A stretch of DNA of 64,000 nt from Paramacrobiotus metropolitanus (GCF_019649055.1 NW_026570252.1:434001-498000); one strand, 5' to 3'; counted from the stretch's first letter, positions 31,868-43,995 are shown. Numbers and translations: made by a program. Notes: a model not told the origin generated them from the letters alone.

Positions 31868-34497
31868 TTAAGCCAGTGATGACCACAGGTATTTAGCGAA
31901 ACGGTTAAACGCGTCCCGGCACAGCTGATTGGGCGCGGAATAGTAGCGAAGATTGGCGAAGACCGCCTGCTCCGGGTTCCCATCGGACAGGACCACTTGA
32001 TCTTTCTGGCACGCCGCCACAACGGCGTCCGGTTCCCAGTCTTCAGAAACCCCGCTTTCGACGACCGTGTTGCGCTGGGATAAAATATGCCGGTGCACGT
32101 TGCTGGCTATCTTCCGGCAGCGGAGACTGTTGTCCGATTCGAAGATCAACTCCGTCGCGTCAATAATCGTCGTGTTGTCGTAGGAAAATGTCGTAGCGGT
32201 CCCGTTGCAGCTGACCACCAACGGAGGCACCTCCGAGCAAATGAGGAACTCGTTGATCCATCGACTGATCGGAATCAATCCGACGGTTTCCGAAGCATCT
32301 CCCGTGTTTTCTTTCGGTGGTTGCGGGAACTTTTTCGTGTAGATGAACGTAACGAACTGCCGCAGCTTCGCTCGGCATTCGCCGCTCGCATCGATTGACA
32401 GCTTTAACTGGGTGACGCTCGCGGTGATTGGTTGGAAAACCTCGACCTTCCCTTCGGAGCAGTGAGCGGTTATAACCTCCGGGGAGCTTTCGCTGGAGTC
32501 ATCGTGGGTGTTGCCGTCGGCCAACTTCACCAACTGGCCTTGGATGTCGTAGAGGGCGCTGCGGCAGTGTGAGCCATTGATCGCGGTGAAGATTAGCGAA
32601 GAAGCGTCGCTTTTATCCACATTCGGTTCGTTGGTCGTCATTTCGCCGGCAATGCTGCAGGTTATCGTGATGGGCGGGGCTTCGTAGCAGGCAGAAATAG
32701 TCGCGGTGTCAATTTTTGATGGACCTTAATACGAAACCAACGAATTAAAAATTCCTACGGGCATTTTTTTAAAGGCAAATTAGGCAAGTACTTCGATGTT
32801 TTTCACATTTGAAACGTTTTTGCTGTACGACTCTGCGAAACAAATGCCCGGCACAGAATTACTTTCTCCGTATTGGCTGATGAAACACCCCATGTTTCTA
32901 CTGCAAAATCGTACAGCTAAAGCGTTTCGATTGCGAAAATTGTCGCAGTACTCACAACTGCGGAAGACATCACTGGTGAACTGGGTACGCGCATCCCAGC
33001 TAGCTCCGTTGCAGGAGAAGTATACACCGGTGTTGGTGTTGGGTTTGCGTAAACCGCGCATCCAGTGGAAGAAATCCTCCACTTCGCAGCAGCTACAGGT
33101 CGGCGACGTGACGCCCATACAGAAGCGGTTGGTGTAGAAGTTGAAGGTGTAAGATGAGGGGTTGCGGGGCCCGATGGGACGAAGGACGTCGTACGAGACG
33201 TTAGTCAGACCGTTGGAGTTGACGGCGAAGGACGAGAGGCGCAGGGGAAAGCTGCGACCGCTGCGGATCAGGGCGGTCAAGCCGGGATTCTGGCTGCTCA
33301 AGTCCAAAGAATTCTGCAACAAAAAAATAATTTCACCCACATAGTATTCCGGCACACGTCCATCGGTTAGAATTTTCATAACATTTTCCCAAAGTCATTA
33401 CCAAAAAATGCCAAAAGGGTAGCACGTCAGTATGCCGACCTACAACTCGCTGCCCGACAATTTGCTGACCGACAAGCTGTTGACCGACAATTTGCTTTTC
33501 TGCGAAATTGTTGACCGACATTTTTTTGAAAGATTTTTGTTTACCGACAGTTTGCTTTTCGGTTCGATGCGCTGATTTTTGAGTTTTTCCCAATTTCTTG
33601 TTGTATTTTTTCAGGTTTCTTGGGGTTCTTAGGTTTCTTAGTTTTCTAACGTCAACAAAATGGCATCAGGAAGTTGCCGGTGTTCACAAAAAGTCGTTCA
33701 GCGAGATATCGTTCAGCGATTTGTCGTTTCAACAAACTGTCGCGTCATCGTTTCGTCGGTCAGCAAAAAGTCGTTAGGAAGTTGTCGGTCAGCAGGATAG
33801 TCGTCAGTGAGTTGTCGGTGTGCCGGTTAGAATTTTCCTAACATTTTAACGAAGTCATTACAAAAAAATGAACAAGACTTACCAAGCTCGATGATACCGG
33901 CTTAAGAACCGCTAAATCGAACTCTCGAAGCTCGTTGCTGAACAACAACAGCTCAGTCAGCTGCGACGACACGGTAACATTAAACCCCGGCCTCAACGGA
34001 AACCGTAGGGCTTGGAAGGCGGTCGGCGCAATATCCTGGACATAATCCGTCGATAACTGCAGCACTTTGAGCGAGGCAAACCCTCGTAACAATTCCGCAT
34101 CCAGGTAAACGATTCTGCTGTTCGTAATGTGCAGCGCGGTGATGTGGGGCGCCACGTTCTGCAGGAGCTTCTCGAAGCGTGGTCGGGAACCATTGTTGGC
34201 GGACTGGAATCCCTGTAAGGTGACGGTCAACAGGGCGGGTCTGAAGGGGAGGGGCTCACAGTCATCATGCAGCGTATTACAGAAGTACGACGCGCTGTAC
34301 GAAGGGCAGCCGATGCGCAGGGTCGCCACGTCGGGTACGAGGTCCACGGCGAAATCCCCGGGAAGGTTTTTAGTCCCCGTCGTGCATTCCAAGAGGGTTG
34401 GGGCGGTGGCGGTGTACTTGCAGCTGGGATGGGGGAGACAGGCGTACGGTGATACACACAGCAGTAGCGTGGCGAAGAGTATCGTTGGGCGACGCAT
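31868..34497 (-). CDS. secreted leucine-rich-repeat protein with C-terminal Cys-containing domain (duplicated in the window)
   Basis: Exon 1 is 34497-33883 (205 codons). It begins with a signal peptide (hydrophobic core ILFATLLLCV), then a cysteine cap and repeats such as ITALHITNSRIVYLD and LKVLQLSTDYVQDI. An alternative ATG at 34539 would add 14 residues. Donor CTTG|GTAAGT and acceptor TTGCAG|AAT are phase 0 and join exon 2 (from 33313), which continues the repeat pattern and ends in a Cys-rich segment (CMGV..CSCC). Exon 2 either stops at 32780 (382 residues) or splices at 32863 to 32724. The second option is phase-consistent and adds the 285 codons down to 31868, giving about 640 residues. 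I prefer it because the frame upstream of the first Met at 32641 reads as protein and has no signal of its own. No membrane anchor is visible, so secretion is likely. The 3' part is conserved in copy B at 63691-64000. Confidence 0.55.
33366..33871. repeat. intronic inverted-repeat element flanked by a 45-bp direct repeat
   Basis: Within intron 1 of the leucine-rich-repeat gene, a block starting gttagaattttc..aacattttc at 33366 recurs at 33827. Between the two copies, degenerate copies of gaccgacaatttgct (33440-33565) face copies of gtcggtcagca in the opposite orientation (33690-33820). This looks like a small fold-back element or one with subterminal repeats. Confidence 0.55.
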
Positions 34498-37219
34498 GGT
34501 GCCGGTTTCCTGTGGCGCTGCAGCTTTCCAACTAAGCATCTGGATGCCGGCTACAGAACTTTAATTTTCATTCTGGTTATCGTTGGTAAAGTTTGTCTTG
34601 GAAAGGATAATGGATGAGCACATTGCTATCGTAAGAATGATAACTGTGCATTGCGGCTATCGAAAGTTTTGTTCCGTTATCAGCGGTCGCTGGTAGCCTA
34701 ACGCTTAATTTTACTATGTGCTGCACAGTGCTGCTGAAGAAATAATGTATCTGTACGGATAAGCGGAACAATATATTTGATAGGACATCTGCTGTTGTTC
34801 AGATGCGGCGCACTTTTTATCCATTCAGGAATTTAATATATATATATTAAATTCCTGAATGGATAAAAAGTGCATTTTAAAATTTTAAAATTAAATTGCA
34901 TTAAATTTAAGTCTTGCATTTTAAAATTTTTCTTTTGCAGCTTTTCTTTTTTAATTTTTTCGCAATGTTTTCTGTACTGGCTGGATTGTAGTAGCGCAAC
35001 CGCCCTCGTAAGGGTTGCGGATTGCCTCAATGAAGAGTCAACTGCTTTCTAATTTTGGGGAAACTGTATTCTGATGTCATAGTATTCAAATACTGTAGTA
35101 GTATCATAGTATCTGAATTTTTCCCGCATAAACTATATACTCTAAATTACATTAAATTACATACATTAACTATATACTCGCACAATTCCATACTATAGAC
35201 CGCGCAGAGAGGATTACAACTTACACGGCATACAATGTTGCACACTTGCAAGTTGTACGGTAAAAATATTAAAATTCTTGTTTTGCCTTTTAGCGGCAAT
35301 ATGCCTAACAATGTACATGTAAGCCGATGCCGCTTCGTGCAGCGTATTCGCCATTGCACGACGGCGTCTTTCTTACTGATTCGAGCTGGTATCCATGCGG
35401 CATGCAGAATATGTAAATTATAGTGCACGCCTTATAAACACCTAGATCGTTTGATACAGCAATTAGGTATTTTGTCCAAATTATTGTCTCTGTTGTCCGC
35501 TGCAGCAGCTGCGTAATAATTACCACCGTTCTTTTAGGGTGTAATACAAGGATGACAGACACAGAGAGGTGTCAGCGACAAACTGCCACATGCGCTACAG
35601 TATCCGCCTTTCGGGGTCAATTTTACCGAAGCAGCTGTGAAAAAAATTCGTAGTCGTAGGTCGATTTGATTATGAGTACTAATAGTATGAGGATGATTCA
35701 CGATTACGAGTATTATCTGTAGGCTCAATGACGCTGGCTCATACCTAGCCGCCGCTTGCCAAGAGCTGCTGTGAAAGCACATCAGACGTTAAACTGCTGC
35801 TTTCTGTATTGTACCTTGTACATGACACACTTCGGTATTGTACTTTGTACATAGAATGCCACTTTTCCTGTTTCTGTTGGAGAAATACTGCAGAGATTTG
35901 CAACACGTTAGAAATACCGGGTAATAGGTGGAGCTCCGGTGCAGCACTATTACAAAAATTTGTCATTATACGTTTATGCAACGCTGAATAATTTCCAACG
36001 GCATGCCTTATCGCGCATACCGGTTTTAACGGACTGTGGTAATAACGACGGCTTGTACTAAGTCTTGCAAGTATGCAGCTGGTTGATGTTCAGAACAAAC
36101 TGCCGTCAGTTCATCGTGCCAGCCAATTATCAGTACAATCAGCCGCTTACTCATGCTTATAACGTGGACAACAACAACTGCAGCCTGCGGGTTGTAACAC
36201 GCTGATGTCAGCCGTAAATCGAATGAAATATTTGAAAAAGCAATTTTTGCCAGGAAAACGATCCAGGCAAAGGCAATACGTGAAGCCGATATATCGAGCG
36301 ACATTTCAGATGTCAAAACCTATCCGGAATATTGTCGCCCCCGAATTGCCCGAAAACCATCACTAGCAAATTCATCATACTTTTGATTTTAAAAATGTTT
36401 ATTTACCTTTCTATTGATCCGGCGCATCGTGCCGCAATTAAGCATACGAGACTTGCAGTCAAATTTAGAAATTGCCTTTTATTTTAGAGGATGTTTAGAA
36501 GCGAGCACCGCTCAGTAAATCACTCAAATTAATGAAGAATTTGTGCTAATTAACATGAAATGGTTCTGAAGAACTGAATAAAGGTTACAACTTACAAGTA
36601 CTTACTAAAAATGGTTTTCAGATACCAAAACGCCAGAATAATCAATATCAGTAACCTGACCCACCAATAAAGATTCTTGATATGCAAACATTATAATTAT
36701 ATCGATGCACAGGTACTATTCCTAAGTAATTTTAAATAAATTCCAGCATCCCTGGGACATTTTCTTTCACCGCAACACACTTATGTAAATCTGCGGCTCC
36801 ATGTAATATAGATATAGTGGCCGCTTGAAATGCAGAAAATACATGGCCAAATACAAGGCAGGGTAGAAAAGAAGGAGAAATTTTGCCCGTGAAGAATTTC
36901 ACGGTGGTCAAAAAGAGGAAGGAATTTCTGGCGGGAGGAATTTCTCTGTGGTCATTTAAAGGGATGAGTTTTGACAAGTCAAAATAAGGGAGGATTTTTT
37001 TTCCTAATCGTAAAAATTAAATTTCAGCAGAAAAAAATCGGCCAACATTTTTCGACATCAGTTACTTTTATTTTCTTTTTTCTTACGTTTTTTCCTGTTA
37101 GAGAAAACTGAAATCGCAAATTTCTGGCCGAGATGGCCGAATTTCTGTTTTTTCCTTGAAAGGCTCAGTAAGATTAATTACCGTTGCTGTGGCATTCGCG
37201 GTCATTGCCTCCTTGAAGC
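34498..37219. other. gene-free 2.7 kb upstream of the leucine-rich-repeat gene
   Basis: No gene recognised. It would contain the promoter of the minus-strand gene starting at 34497. It includes the 64-bp perfect palindrome (34810-34873) and, at about 36840-36990, a degenerate stretch of the ggtggtcaaa..ggaattt type that resembles the TIR arms of the element at 27333. Confidence 0.35.
34810..34873. repeat. 64-bp perfect palindrome without spacer
   Basis: The left arm 34810-34841 (gcactttttatccattcagg..) is the exact reverse complement of 34842-34873, with no loop bases. It is followed by AT-rich sequence with further ttttaaaatttt palindromes. Confidence 0.95.
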
Positions 37220-37814
37220 TACTCGTACGATTATTTAAGTGAGACAGTATGATGAATGAATGAGCGACGGTCGCTTAGGTGAAACACCCGGGCTGTTAAA
37301 TTCCTCAAACCGATTTTTATGGTATTTTCTTCAATCGATTAAGCCCTTTAGCTACGCTACATGAGTCACTGCACTACGCTCAAATAATTGCAATAATTGC
37401 AGCCACCACCATATGCGCGGCTGCCAATTCAGGTTGATTAATATTTACTTAATTGTTTTTTTCATTTCTTCAAAGTCGGTGTCTGTAAACTGAACTCGTT
37501 TTTCTCTAAATCAACCTCTTACACGGCGATCGCGGGACCGTCCTTGTATGGCGGTGACTGCAGTTTTTGGAGCGTAATGTGGCGTGGCATTAGCGCTTTC
37601 GTCAACGATTCCTTTACGACGCATTTGCAAAAAAACGGTTCAAGCTTTCTTAATAATTAAAAGTATTCTGTAACTGGTATGTCCTGTTTAATCTGATGAA
37701 GAAAAAAACGGAAAAAATCGGTTTGTGGAAGTTAATAATCCTGGCGTTTAACTTAAACGACCATCGCTCATTCATTTGTCATTATAGTGTCTCGCTTAAA
37801 CGACCGTACGAGTA
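37220..37814. mobile_element. 595-bp TIR element (MITE-like)
   Basis: The left end starts tactcgtacgattatttaag and the right end closes with cttaaacgaccgtacgagta. The inverted ends extend about 58 bp with few mismatches (gaatgaatgagcgacgg against its complement). No coding capacity. Confidence 0.8.
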
Positions 37815-38002
37815 AAAAACTAGAGCTTCGAGGCACATCGTGCAGCTAACGCAGGCGTTCGTGATATACTTAAATGCGCTTTCCCATATAAGTTTTTCTT
37901 AAAGTCGACTTTCCGTCCGCACCATCGCCTAATAACCGCATATTTTGCCGTAGAATGTCGATCGTGGGTTCGCTTATGACTCCGACCAAGAAATCCTCCC
38001 AA

Positions 38003-41000
38003 ATGACTCGCAAAAACTTCTGTTTGATTTCGCTTGTACTGCTCTCCACGATCATGCCGGCATTATGTCAGCTTGTTCTCCCATTGGGGAAATACACGTG
38101 GCTGGATCAGCGAAGTCTTCCTTCGGCGATGCCAACGACCCCGCTTAGCGTCCCCAATGGCCAGGTGCAGGTGCCGGCTGTATCCCGCAAAACAGCGGAG
38201 AATGGGAGTCCCGCGGACGTTGCATTCGAAACCTCCTGTGCCAGGATGACCTCGGCTGCAGCCCTACGGTGCCCCTGCGGAGGTGTCGGCCAGCGCTGCG
38301 CCGATGCGGCCTCGATCTGCGGTGCCAATCATCGTTGCATTTGCGATAGCACACTTGGATTCCAAGATCCTACCGGAACACGATGCATCCGTTACGCGAC
38401 TACCAGTACGTTACAGTAAATTATGTATTTTATATTGTACTGATATGCCCTGAGGTAGATATGGCAGCGTTGGTTGAGAGCCGGCTAACCCGTGGGTTTA
38501 GCCGGCGATTAGCCAGTCGGCTGAGGGTTTTTGCAAGACAAAGCCGATCGCGTGGCGGAGGGCTCCAGCCATCTGTGGCTTAGCCGGTGGCCGACTAAGC
38601 CGGAGCGGCTGAGCGGCGGCATTGTCATGCAGTTTTTGCGTCAACTTCGGCGCCATCAAGTCTCTTGGTGCTCTTTCAGTCGCATTCAAGTAAGAAACGG
38701 CTAAAAAAGTATTTGCCATAGCTTTCCCGCAGTTTTAACGTGAACGAGTTGCCCGCTGGGACATTATCAGACAGGAATTCCCAAATAACTGTGGATTTTT
38801 TCAACGAAGTCGCTTAACAAAGAATTTTCGCAATAATAACAAAACAGTTTGTGATATTTTGTGTATGCTTACCACTCCGCGATGATGTGGCTTAACAGTT
38901 CAAAATTTTTTTTGAAAAGCGCTGAATTTTTTGAATATTGAATATTACTTTTTTTGGTTTTTTGGCCAAGCTTTTATGTAGCCGGCGGCCGGTCGGTTAA
39001 AACAGCTGGGAAATTTGGCTGGCCGCTGCAGCCGGCTAAAGACTTGAGCCGGTCGTCTGCCGTTTAGCCGGCCACTCTCATCTCTACCCTGAGCCCTGAG
39101 GGCAGAGACGAATAGCCATCGCTTTCTGCAGACAACTACAATCGGGGGCACGGCAACTGCCTTATTAATTACAGTATACTTCGACAAATGTATTATATGA
39201 TCTCCCTACAGAGTACAGGCGCTTATCTGGGCCCCCTTCCAGTTAAACAGCTGCAAAACTGCAAGTATTAAAGTAACCGTTTTTGTGCACGGTTATTTAA
39301 ATACTTGCAGTTTTGCAGCTGTTTCAACTGGATATGCGCCTGTACTCTATAGGGAGCCCATATAAGGCATTTGTCGATGTACGAAGTACCGGTAGTTTTT
39401 GATACCGAATACTGACCTAAAAAGCGTTGATTATTAGCAGCGCCTTTCACGTGCCCGCCCTGTCCGGTAGCCACCTGTCCCGCCTGCACGGACGCCAACT
39501 GTCCGCCCTGTTCAGCAGCCACCTGCGCGCGCTGTCCTTGTTCGGCCGACACCTGCTCGCGCTGTCCGGCCGATACCTGTGCAGCTCCTTCCACTGTGAC
39601 CTCACCAGCTTCTTCAACATCGTCAACCAGCCCGACCACAACTGCGGTAACTTGCCCAACGACAGCCACTACGACCTGTAAGTCAAGTAAATACAGCCCA
39701 TTTCCTAATCTTTTCTTTTGGTTCAGAGGTGAAAGCAAGGGGTGTGGCAGTGTGGCTTATATACAACAGTGAAACTCCTCTTAACATTCACCTTCCTATA
39801 ACATTCACCCCTTTACTGCATGCACGAGGCTAGGAACTAAACCGTCCCGTAGACTATAACACAGGGGCAGTTCTCTGTATAACATTCACCCCTTTACAGC
39901 TATAACATACACCTTTTATGGAACCGGTAACAGTTTTACCAGCTGATTCAACCCCAGCGTAATATACAGTTCGCCAGGCTGGTGTAAAAAACCTTTTCGG
40001 TGTCTCTAAAAGAAAGTTCCGGCTTCTATTTTTAATCTGTTCAGTACCGGATCTTCCAACTCTAAGCATACAAAAGGCAGCAAAACCAATATTCAGACCG
40101 AATAATATCCGCACTCAGTTAGTTTGTTAATTTTTTGGTTAAGTAATACCTTCGGGGGTTATGCTCCTGAGCCCCTGAGGGCAGTGCAGTGCTCCTGTTT
40201 AACATACACACCTCTGTAACATTCAGAAAGCATGGAACGGAGAGTGTATGTTATAGAGAAGTTTCACTGTATATGTATACATATATGATGATATATCTAT
40301 ATGTGCATGTATACATATATATATGTGTATATAAGTTTTTCTGTTATAATGGTGTTTGCTTGGTACATAGTTATGGGACATAAATATAAATATGCAAACC
40401 AAGAAAAGCACTTTTGTTCACGTCACAGGCAAAACGGAACCATCTCGGCGTTGAGATTGATAACCACTTGAAGTGGAGCGAGCAGTTCAGAAAGGTACAA
40501 CGGCAAAGCGAGTAATCGGGTTAGTTCGGGTTGGTCAGGTTATGGAAGAGAATCTCCTTCACGTTAACGGAAAGAAGTGCCAAGCGATGTATATATGTTC
40601 TGATCGTAACACACAACCGGACCCCGAAGTCGTTATCAATGGATGGGTTGTCAACATTTCAAATTGTGTTCGGTATCTCGGCGTTGAGATTGATAACCAC
40701 TTGAAGTGGAGCGAGCAGTTCAGAAAGGTACAACGGAAAGGGAATTTTGGCATTGCCATGATTAAGCGAGCACAACAAGGGCTCAGCATGTCACAGCGCA
40801 AAGGTCTTTATCACGCCTGCTTCGGTTGCCATATCGCACACCAGTCGCCGGTATGGTCTGCAGCGTCTTCGACTGAGCGCGACAAGCTAGCCGGACTACA
40901 ACGTAAAGCTCTGAAAACCATAACCGATTACAAGATGCCGGTTACTCCGGAACTGTATCGGAAGTTGAGTATTCCTCACATATTCGACCGATGGCGTCAG

Positions 41001-42301
41001 AGCGATGCGGTGTGGCTTTTCAAGATCTGGAACAAAGATCAATTCCCGCTTCCGGTCTACCTTCTGGATATGGTCCAAGTAAAAGATAACACCATGAGCT
41101 ATAATCTGCGGAAGCCGGCACGGATCGAAGTTGCACGGGCAAAGCGAGTAATCGGAGAGAAGACTTTGGAAATGCGTATAAGGCGCCTGTTTGATAAAAT
41201 TGTTGCTGTTAACTCTAAAATTCTCGATGCCAGTTCTGTACCTGCCTTTAAATTTCTGCTCAAATCTGTAGATCTGTCTTAGTCCTATACTTGCGTTTAA
41301 GATTGTTTTTTGTTCGACCAGACTTGAAGTCCCCTTGGGGTTGTCTGCTCTTGTGCCGTAATAATAATAATAATAATAATAAACCGTTGCCCATCTTCGT
41401 TGCGTAGTTTACGCTCACTTTCTAGCTTTGTGTCCCTTTTTCAAAACTGCATTTTACTGTAAGCATATTACTGCAGTCTGTAACTAAAATCTTCCCAACG
41501 CATTTAATGTAGCTCCGTTCAAGCACGGTACTAATAATATAAATTAAAATGTTAAATTAAAATATGTGAAAACTACAGCTATTTCAGTTTTTTCGTTTGT
41601 CATAATCTCAAATTTGAGCAATTATGCGGGCCACGGCAGTGTGTTTCGCTCCGTTGCTTTTAGAACCAAATTACCAATCCCTGCCTCGTAATGTTTACCA
41701 AATTTAAATGACTTCCATCTACCAAAATCAGCTGCTCTGCCAGCCATTTAACTAAAACTTGATCTTCATGTTTCGACCAGTTCCTGTATTTTCTTGAGAC
41801 CGAACTGTGATCACCGTAGGAACAGGGACAGGCTCAGGTGCTGATGGCTCGGAGACGAAGAGCAGAACATGATTTTCAGAAACAATACGGAGTTACAGAC
41901 TACAGTCGTTAGGTGCTAAATAAAACTATTTCAAACATAACAGCACTAGTATGCGAGAGAAACATCAGGGAAAACCTGAGGAACCTGCTGATAAGCCTCC
42001 TGATCGTAACACATTTCTGTACGATGTACGTTGAAATAAGCTGCTTATTTGAACTGCCATTTCAAAAAAACTAATCTGGAGTAGTTTCTTTATTTTGCTT
42101 ATTCTGGGCGGGATATGCAAGTTCTGCATATCTGCGTCACGCAATATGGACCAACTGCCGTAAAGGGGAGGTCGTTGTGACGTGAACAAAAGTGCTTATC
42201 TGGGTTTGCATATTTATATTTGTGTCCCATAAGTTTGTACTCGCATTATGATACTTATTAAAGGTATTAGTACTATATGTGCACCAAGGCGGTTGTACGG
42301 T

Positions 42302-42336
<35 letters not shown>

Positions 42337-42947
42337 CACACATATATGTATATCTTTACCGCAGCGACAACCACCAGCACGACGACCCCGACAACCACCA
42401 CCACGACGACGCCGACAACCACCACGACGACGACGCCGACAACTACTACAACGACACCCGCACCCGACAATAGTTGCTCGTCTACGGGAAGAAACATTGA
42501 CCTCACTGCTGGTACTTCAAGCAGTAAGTTAATAACATTCCTTCAGTAGCTAATACCGGTCACCTGCGATTATCCGCAGCCTTCTGTTGATCGTTCAAAT
42601 AGTCGATTGGCGGTTGGTGCGAAGCATTCATTTTTGTGCTGATGCTGGGCATTTAATTACCATTTAAGAAAATTATTATGACCGACACCACTGTGTCTGC
42701 AGCTTGTGGGAGATGCTATTTTCCAACAACCACCACCCCACAGACGATAGCAGTTTCCAGCACTTCCAAAACAATCACGGTGTGTCCGCTTACACTAATT
42801 GCACCTCCTGGGAGCACGCTGACTGTGAGAAAACTCAATATTTGGATGCTTGAACAAAACAGTAAACATATTTCGTTGTTTGTCTTCCAGATAACTCCAG
42901 ATCCAACACCGGGGGCGAACATCCTAGGGGTAGGTTCAGTATCATAG
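38003..42947 (+). CDS. secreted Cys-rich and Thr-rich (mucin-like) protein, five exons
   Basis: Exons are 38003-38405, 39441-39677, 42365-42523, 42703-42824 and 42891-42947 (TAG), 325 residues in all. I chose the Met at 38003 because it begins a typical signal peptide (LISLVLLSTIM core). In-frame Mets at 37955 and 37976 lie upstream. Exon 1 then gives an EGF/EB-like set of eight cysteines. Exon 2 encodes CPPCPVATCPACTDANCPPC and more of the same pattern, then Ser/Thr sequence. Exon 3 is almost pure Thr/Pro repeat. Exon 4 starts with CGRCYFP. Donors are A|GTACGT, T|GTAAGT, A|GTAAGT and T|GTGAGA. The first three introns are phase 1, which fits all the joins. The 66-nt fourth intron is open in frame and may be retained. 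The expected product is an O-glycosylated extracellular or cuticular/mucous protein. I know no named homologue. Transposable elements fill introns 1 and 3. Confidence 0.55.
38455..39092. mobile_element. hAT-like non-autonomous element in intron 1
   Basis: An 8-bp direct repeat gccctgag stands at 38447-38454 and 39093-39100, the target-duplication length typical of hAT elements. The right end read inward is tcagggtagagatgag, and hAT ends often start CAGGG. The left end is less well matched. Many gccggct motifs lie near both ends, as expected for subterminal transposase sites. No transposase frame. Confidence 0.6.
39181..39377. mobile_element. 197-bp fold-back element in intron 1
   Basis: Nearly its whole length folds on itself. 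Outer ends are tcgacaaatg / catttgtcga, inner arms ctccctacagagtacaggcg and cagctgcaaaactgcaagta face their complements. The motif tatatgggctccc on the right arm is shared with the element at 11829-12431, so both belong to one family. Confidence 0.85.
40540..41282 (+). pseudogene. C-terminal fragment of APE-type non-LTR retrotransposon
   Basis: The frame covers the reverse transcriptase thumb and C-terminal region only. It shows VRYLGVEIDNHLKWS (the LGV.LD.HL.W block), YNLRKPAR and an end aligning with the element at 29221-31068 at clear but lower similarity. Before it, about 57 bp (40445-40501) duplicate 40680-40736, a scrambled 5' junction. A (TAA)n tail follows at 41357-41382. No polymerase active site remains. 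It sits in intron 3 of the secreted-protein gene, in the sense orientation. Confidence 0.85.
41357..41382 (+). repeat. (TAA)n tail of retrotransposon fragment
   Basis: Eight or so TAA units directly after the 3' untranslated part of the fragment. Such tails are known from I-clade and some related non-LTR elements. Confidence 0.8.
42303..42335. repeat. (TA)n microsatellite before exon 3
   Basis: About sixteen TA units lie some 30 bases upstream of the exon 3 acceptor (tctttaccgcag), where a polypyrimidine tract would be expected to start. Confidence 0.9.
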
Positions 42948-43254
42948 TATGATCCACGTGTGTTTAGCATAAACTGTAAATTAATGATGCATGCATTCGA
43001 TCCAACCACGGATTTGTGAGATACTGCGCTTCGTTGCATCGGTAGCATGAAAATGCGTCGAGCTTAACCGCGCACCATTATTTCAGCCGGTGCTGCGGTA
43101 CATCCATCCACGGTAGACGGTTACATGAAATGGACTAACAACTTGTGGTGTTTTTAACTGTCGCATAATACCTAAGTTATACTACAGGTGAATGGAAATT
43201 AGGTTAAAGCTTGTGGTCTCCATAGATTTGTTACGTTTACCCATCTTATGTTTC
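42948..43254. other. 3' flank of the secreted-protein gene
   Basis: No further coding sequence recognised and no canonical AATAAA close to the stop. A donor-like GGG|GTAGGT at 42929 leaves open that more exons exist. Confidence 0.3.
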
Positions 43255-43642
43255 TTCTCTTGTCGAGTACAAGCTTGTCCGGTAATTTCCTACGCAAAGA
43301 TACAGCTAGCGCGAAGTTTGCGCTTATAACGATGGCCACTTCACTACGTTTATCAAACTGCCTAAATGAGCTCCGCAGTTAGATTGCCGCTTACCGCAAC
43401 TACCGTTTTCTAGCCACAGGCAGTTACGACTGTACTTATTAAAAGTATTATTAAAACTTATTAAAATGTGGGCGTGCACCAAGCCACCAGCCAGCCAAAT
43501 GCATGTCACGTGTTTGAGCAGTGTGGTTTGAGCAGTGTTTGAGCAAACGCGCCGTAGGTTGGATTTTGGCATAACACGCGAATTTGTATATTTCGCTGTA
43601 TTGGTTCGTCAGAAATTACCGGACAAGCTTGTACAAGAAAAA
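43255..43642. mobile_element. TIR element, about 390 bp
   Basis: The block gtacaagcttgtccggtaat near 43267 faces its reverse complement near 43610-43635. The interior is unrelated and non-coding. Confidence 0.7.
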
Positions 43643-43995
43643 AACAGATAAAATTTCCCGCTACTCAATCAACTATGCTTCCTCGTAGCCCTGCGCCAAT
43701 ACGGTTCTGACAATCGACGGTGTTGCTTACTGCACTCAGCAGAACTCTTTCTCTACTCCCATTACCGTAACAGCTAGCCGACTGGTAAGAGGAATGACGA
43801 GAGCCACGAATCACAGTGCGGTAATTGGCAATAATCCTCAACGTTTTTACTCTAGACCATTGTCTACATGAGTTATCAGACACCGAGTGGCATCAAGTTC
43901 ACTGTAACGGTTAATCCACCAACTGGATGAACGTCCTATCCTGGGTATTCCAAAATAATTCGTACGATGAAAGTAGCGGTACCGAATCAGCAAGC

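Larger units (their letters stand above)
40363..42240. mobile_element. TIR element in intron 3 containing a retrotransposon fragment
   Basis: The ends are inverted repeats of about 60 bp: ttatgggacataaatataaa at 40371 and the complement ending near 42232, with a shared inner gcacttttgttcacgtcaca. The APE-type retrotransposon fragment lies inside, so the DNA element was the earlier insertion. No transposase recognised. Confidence 0.75.

Noticed and set aside
36732-36977. 81-codon minus-strand frame
   Set aside because: It overlaps a degenerate stretch resembling TIR-arm iterations and has no domain or start-context support.
42273-42506. Minus-strand frame rich in Val
   Set aside because: Antisense of the Thr-rich exon 3 and the TA microsatellite.
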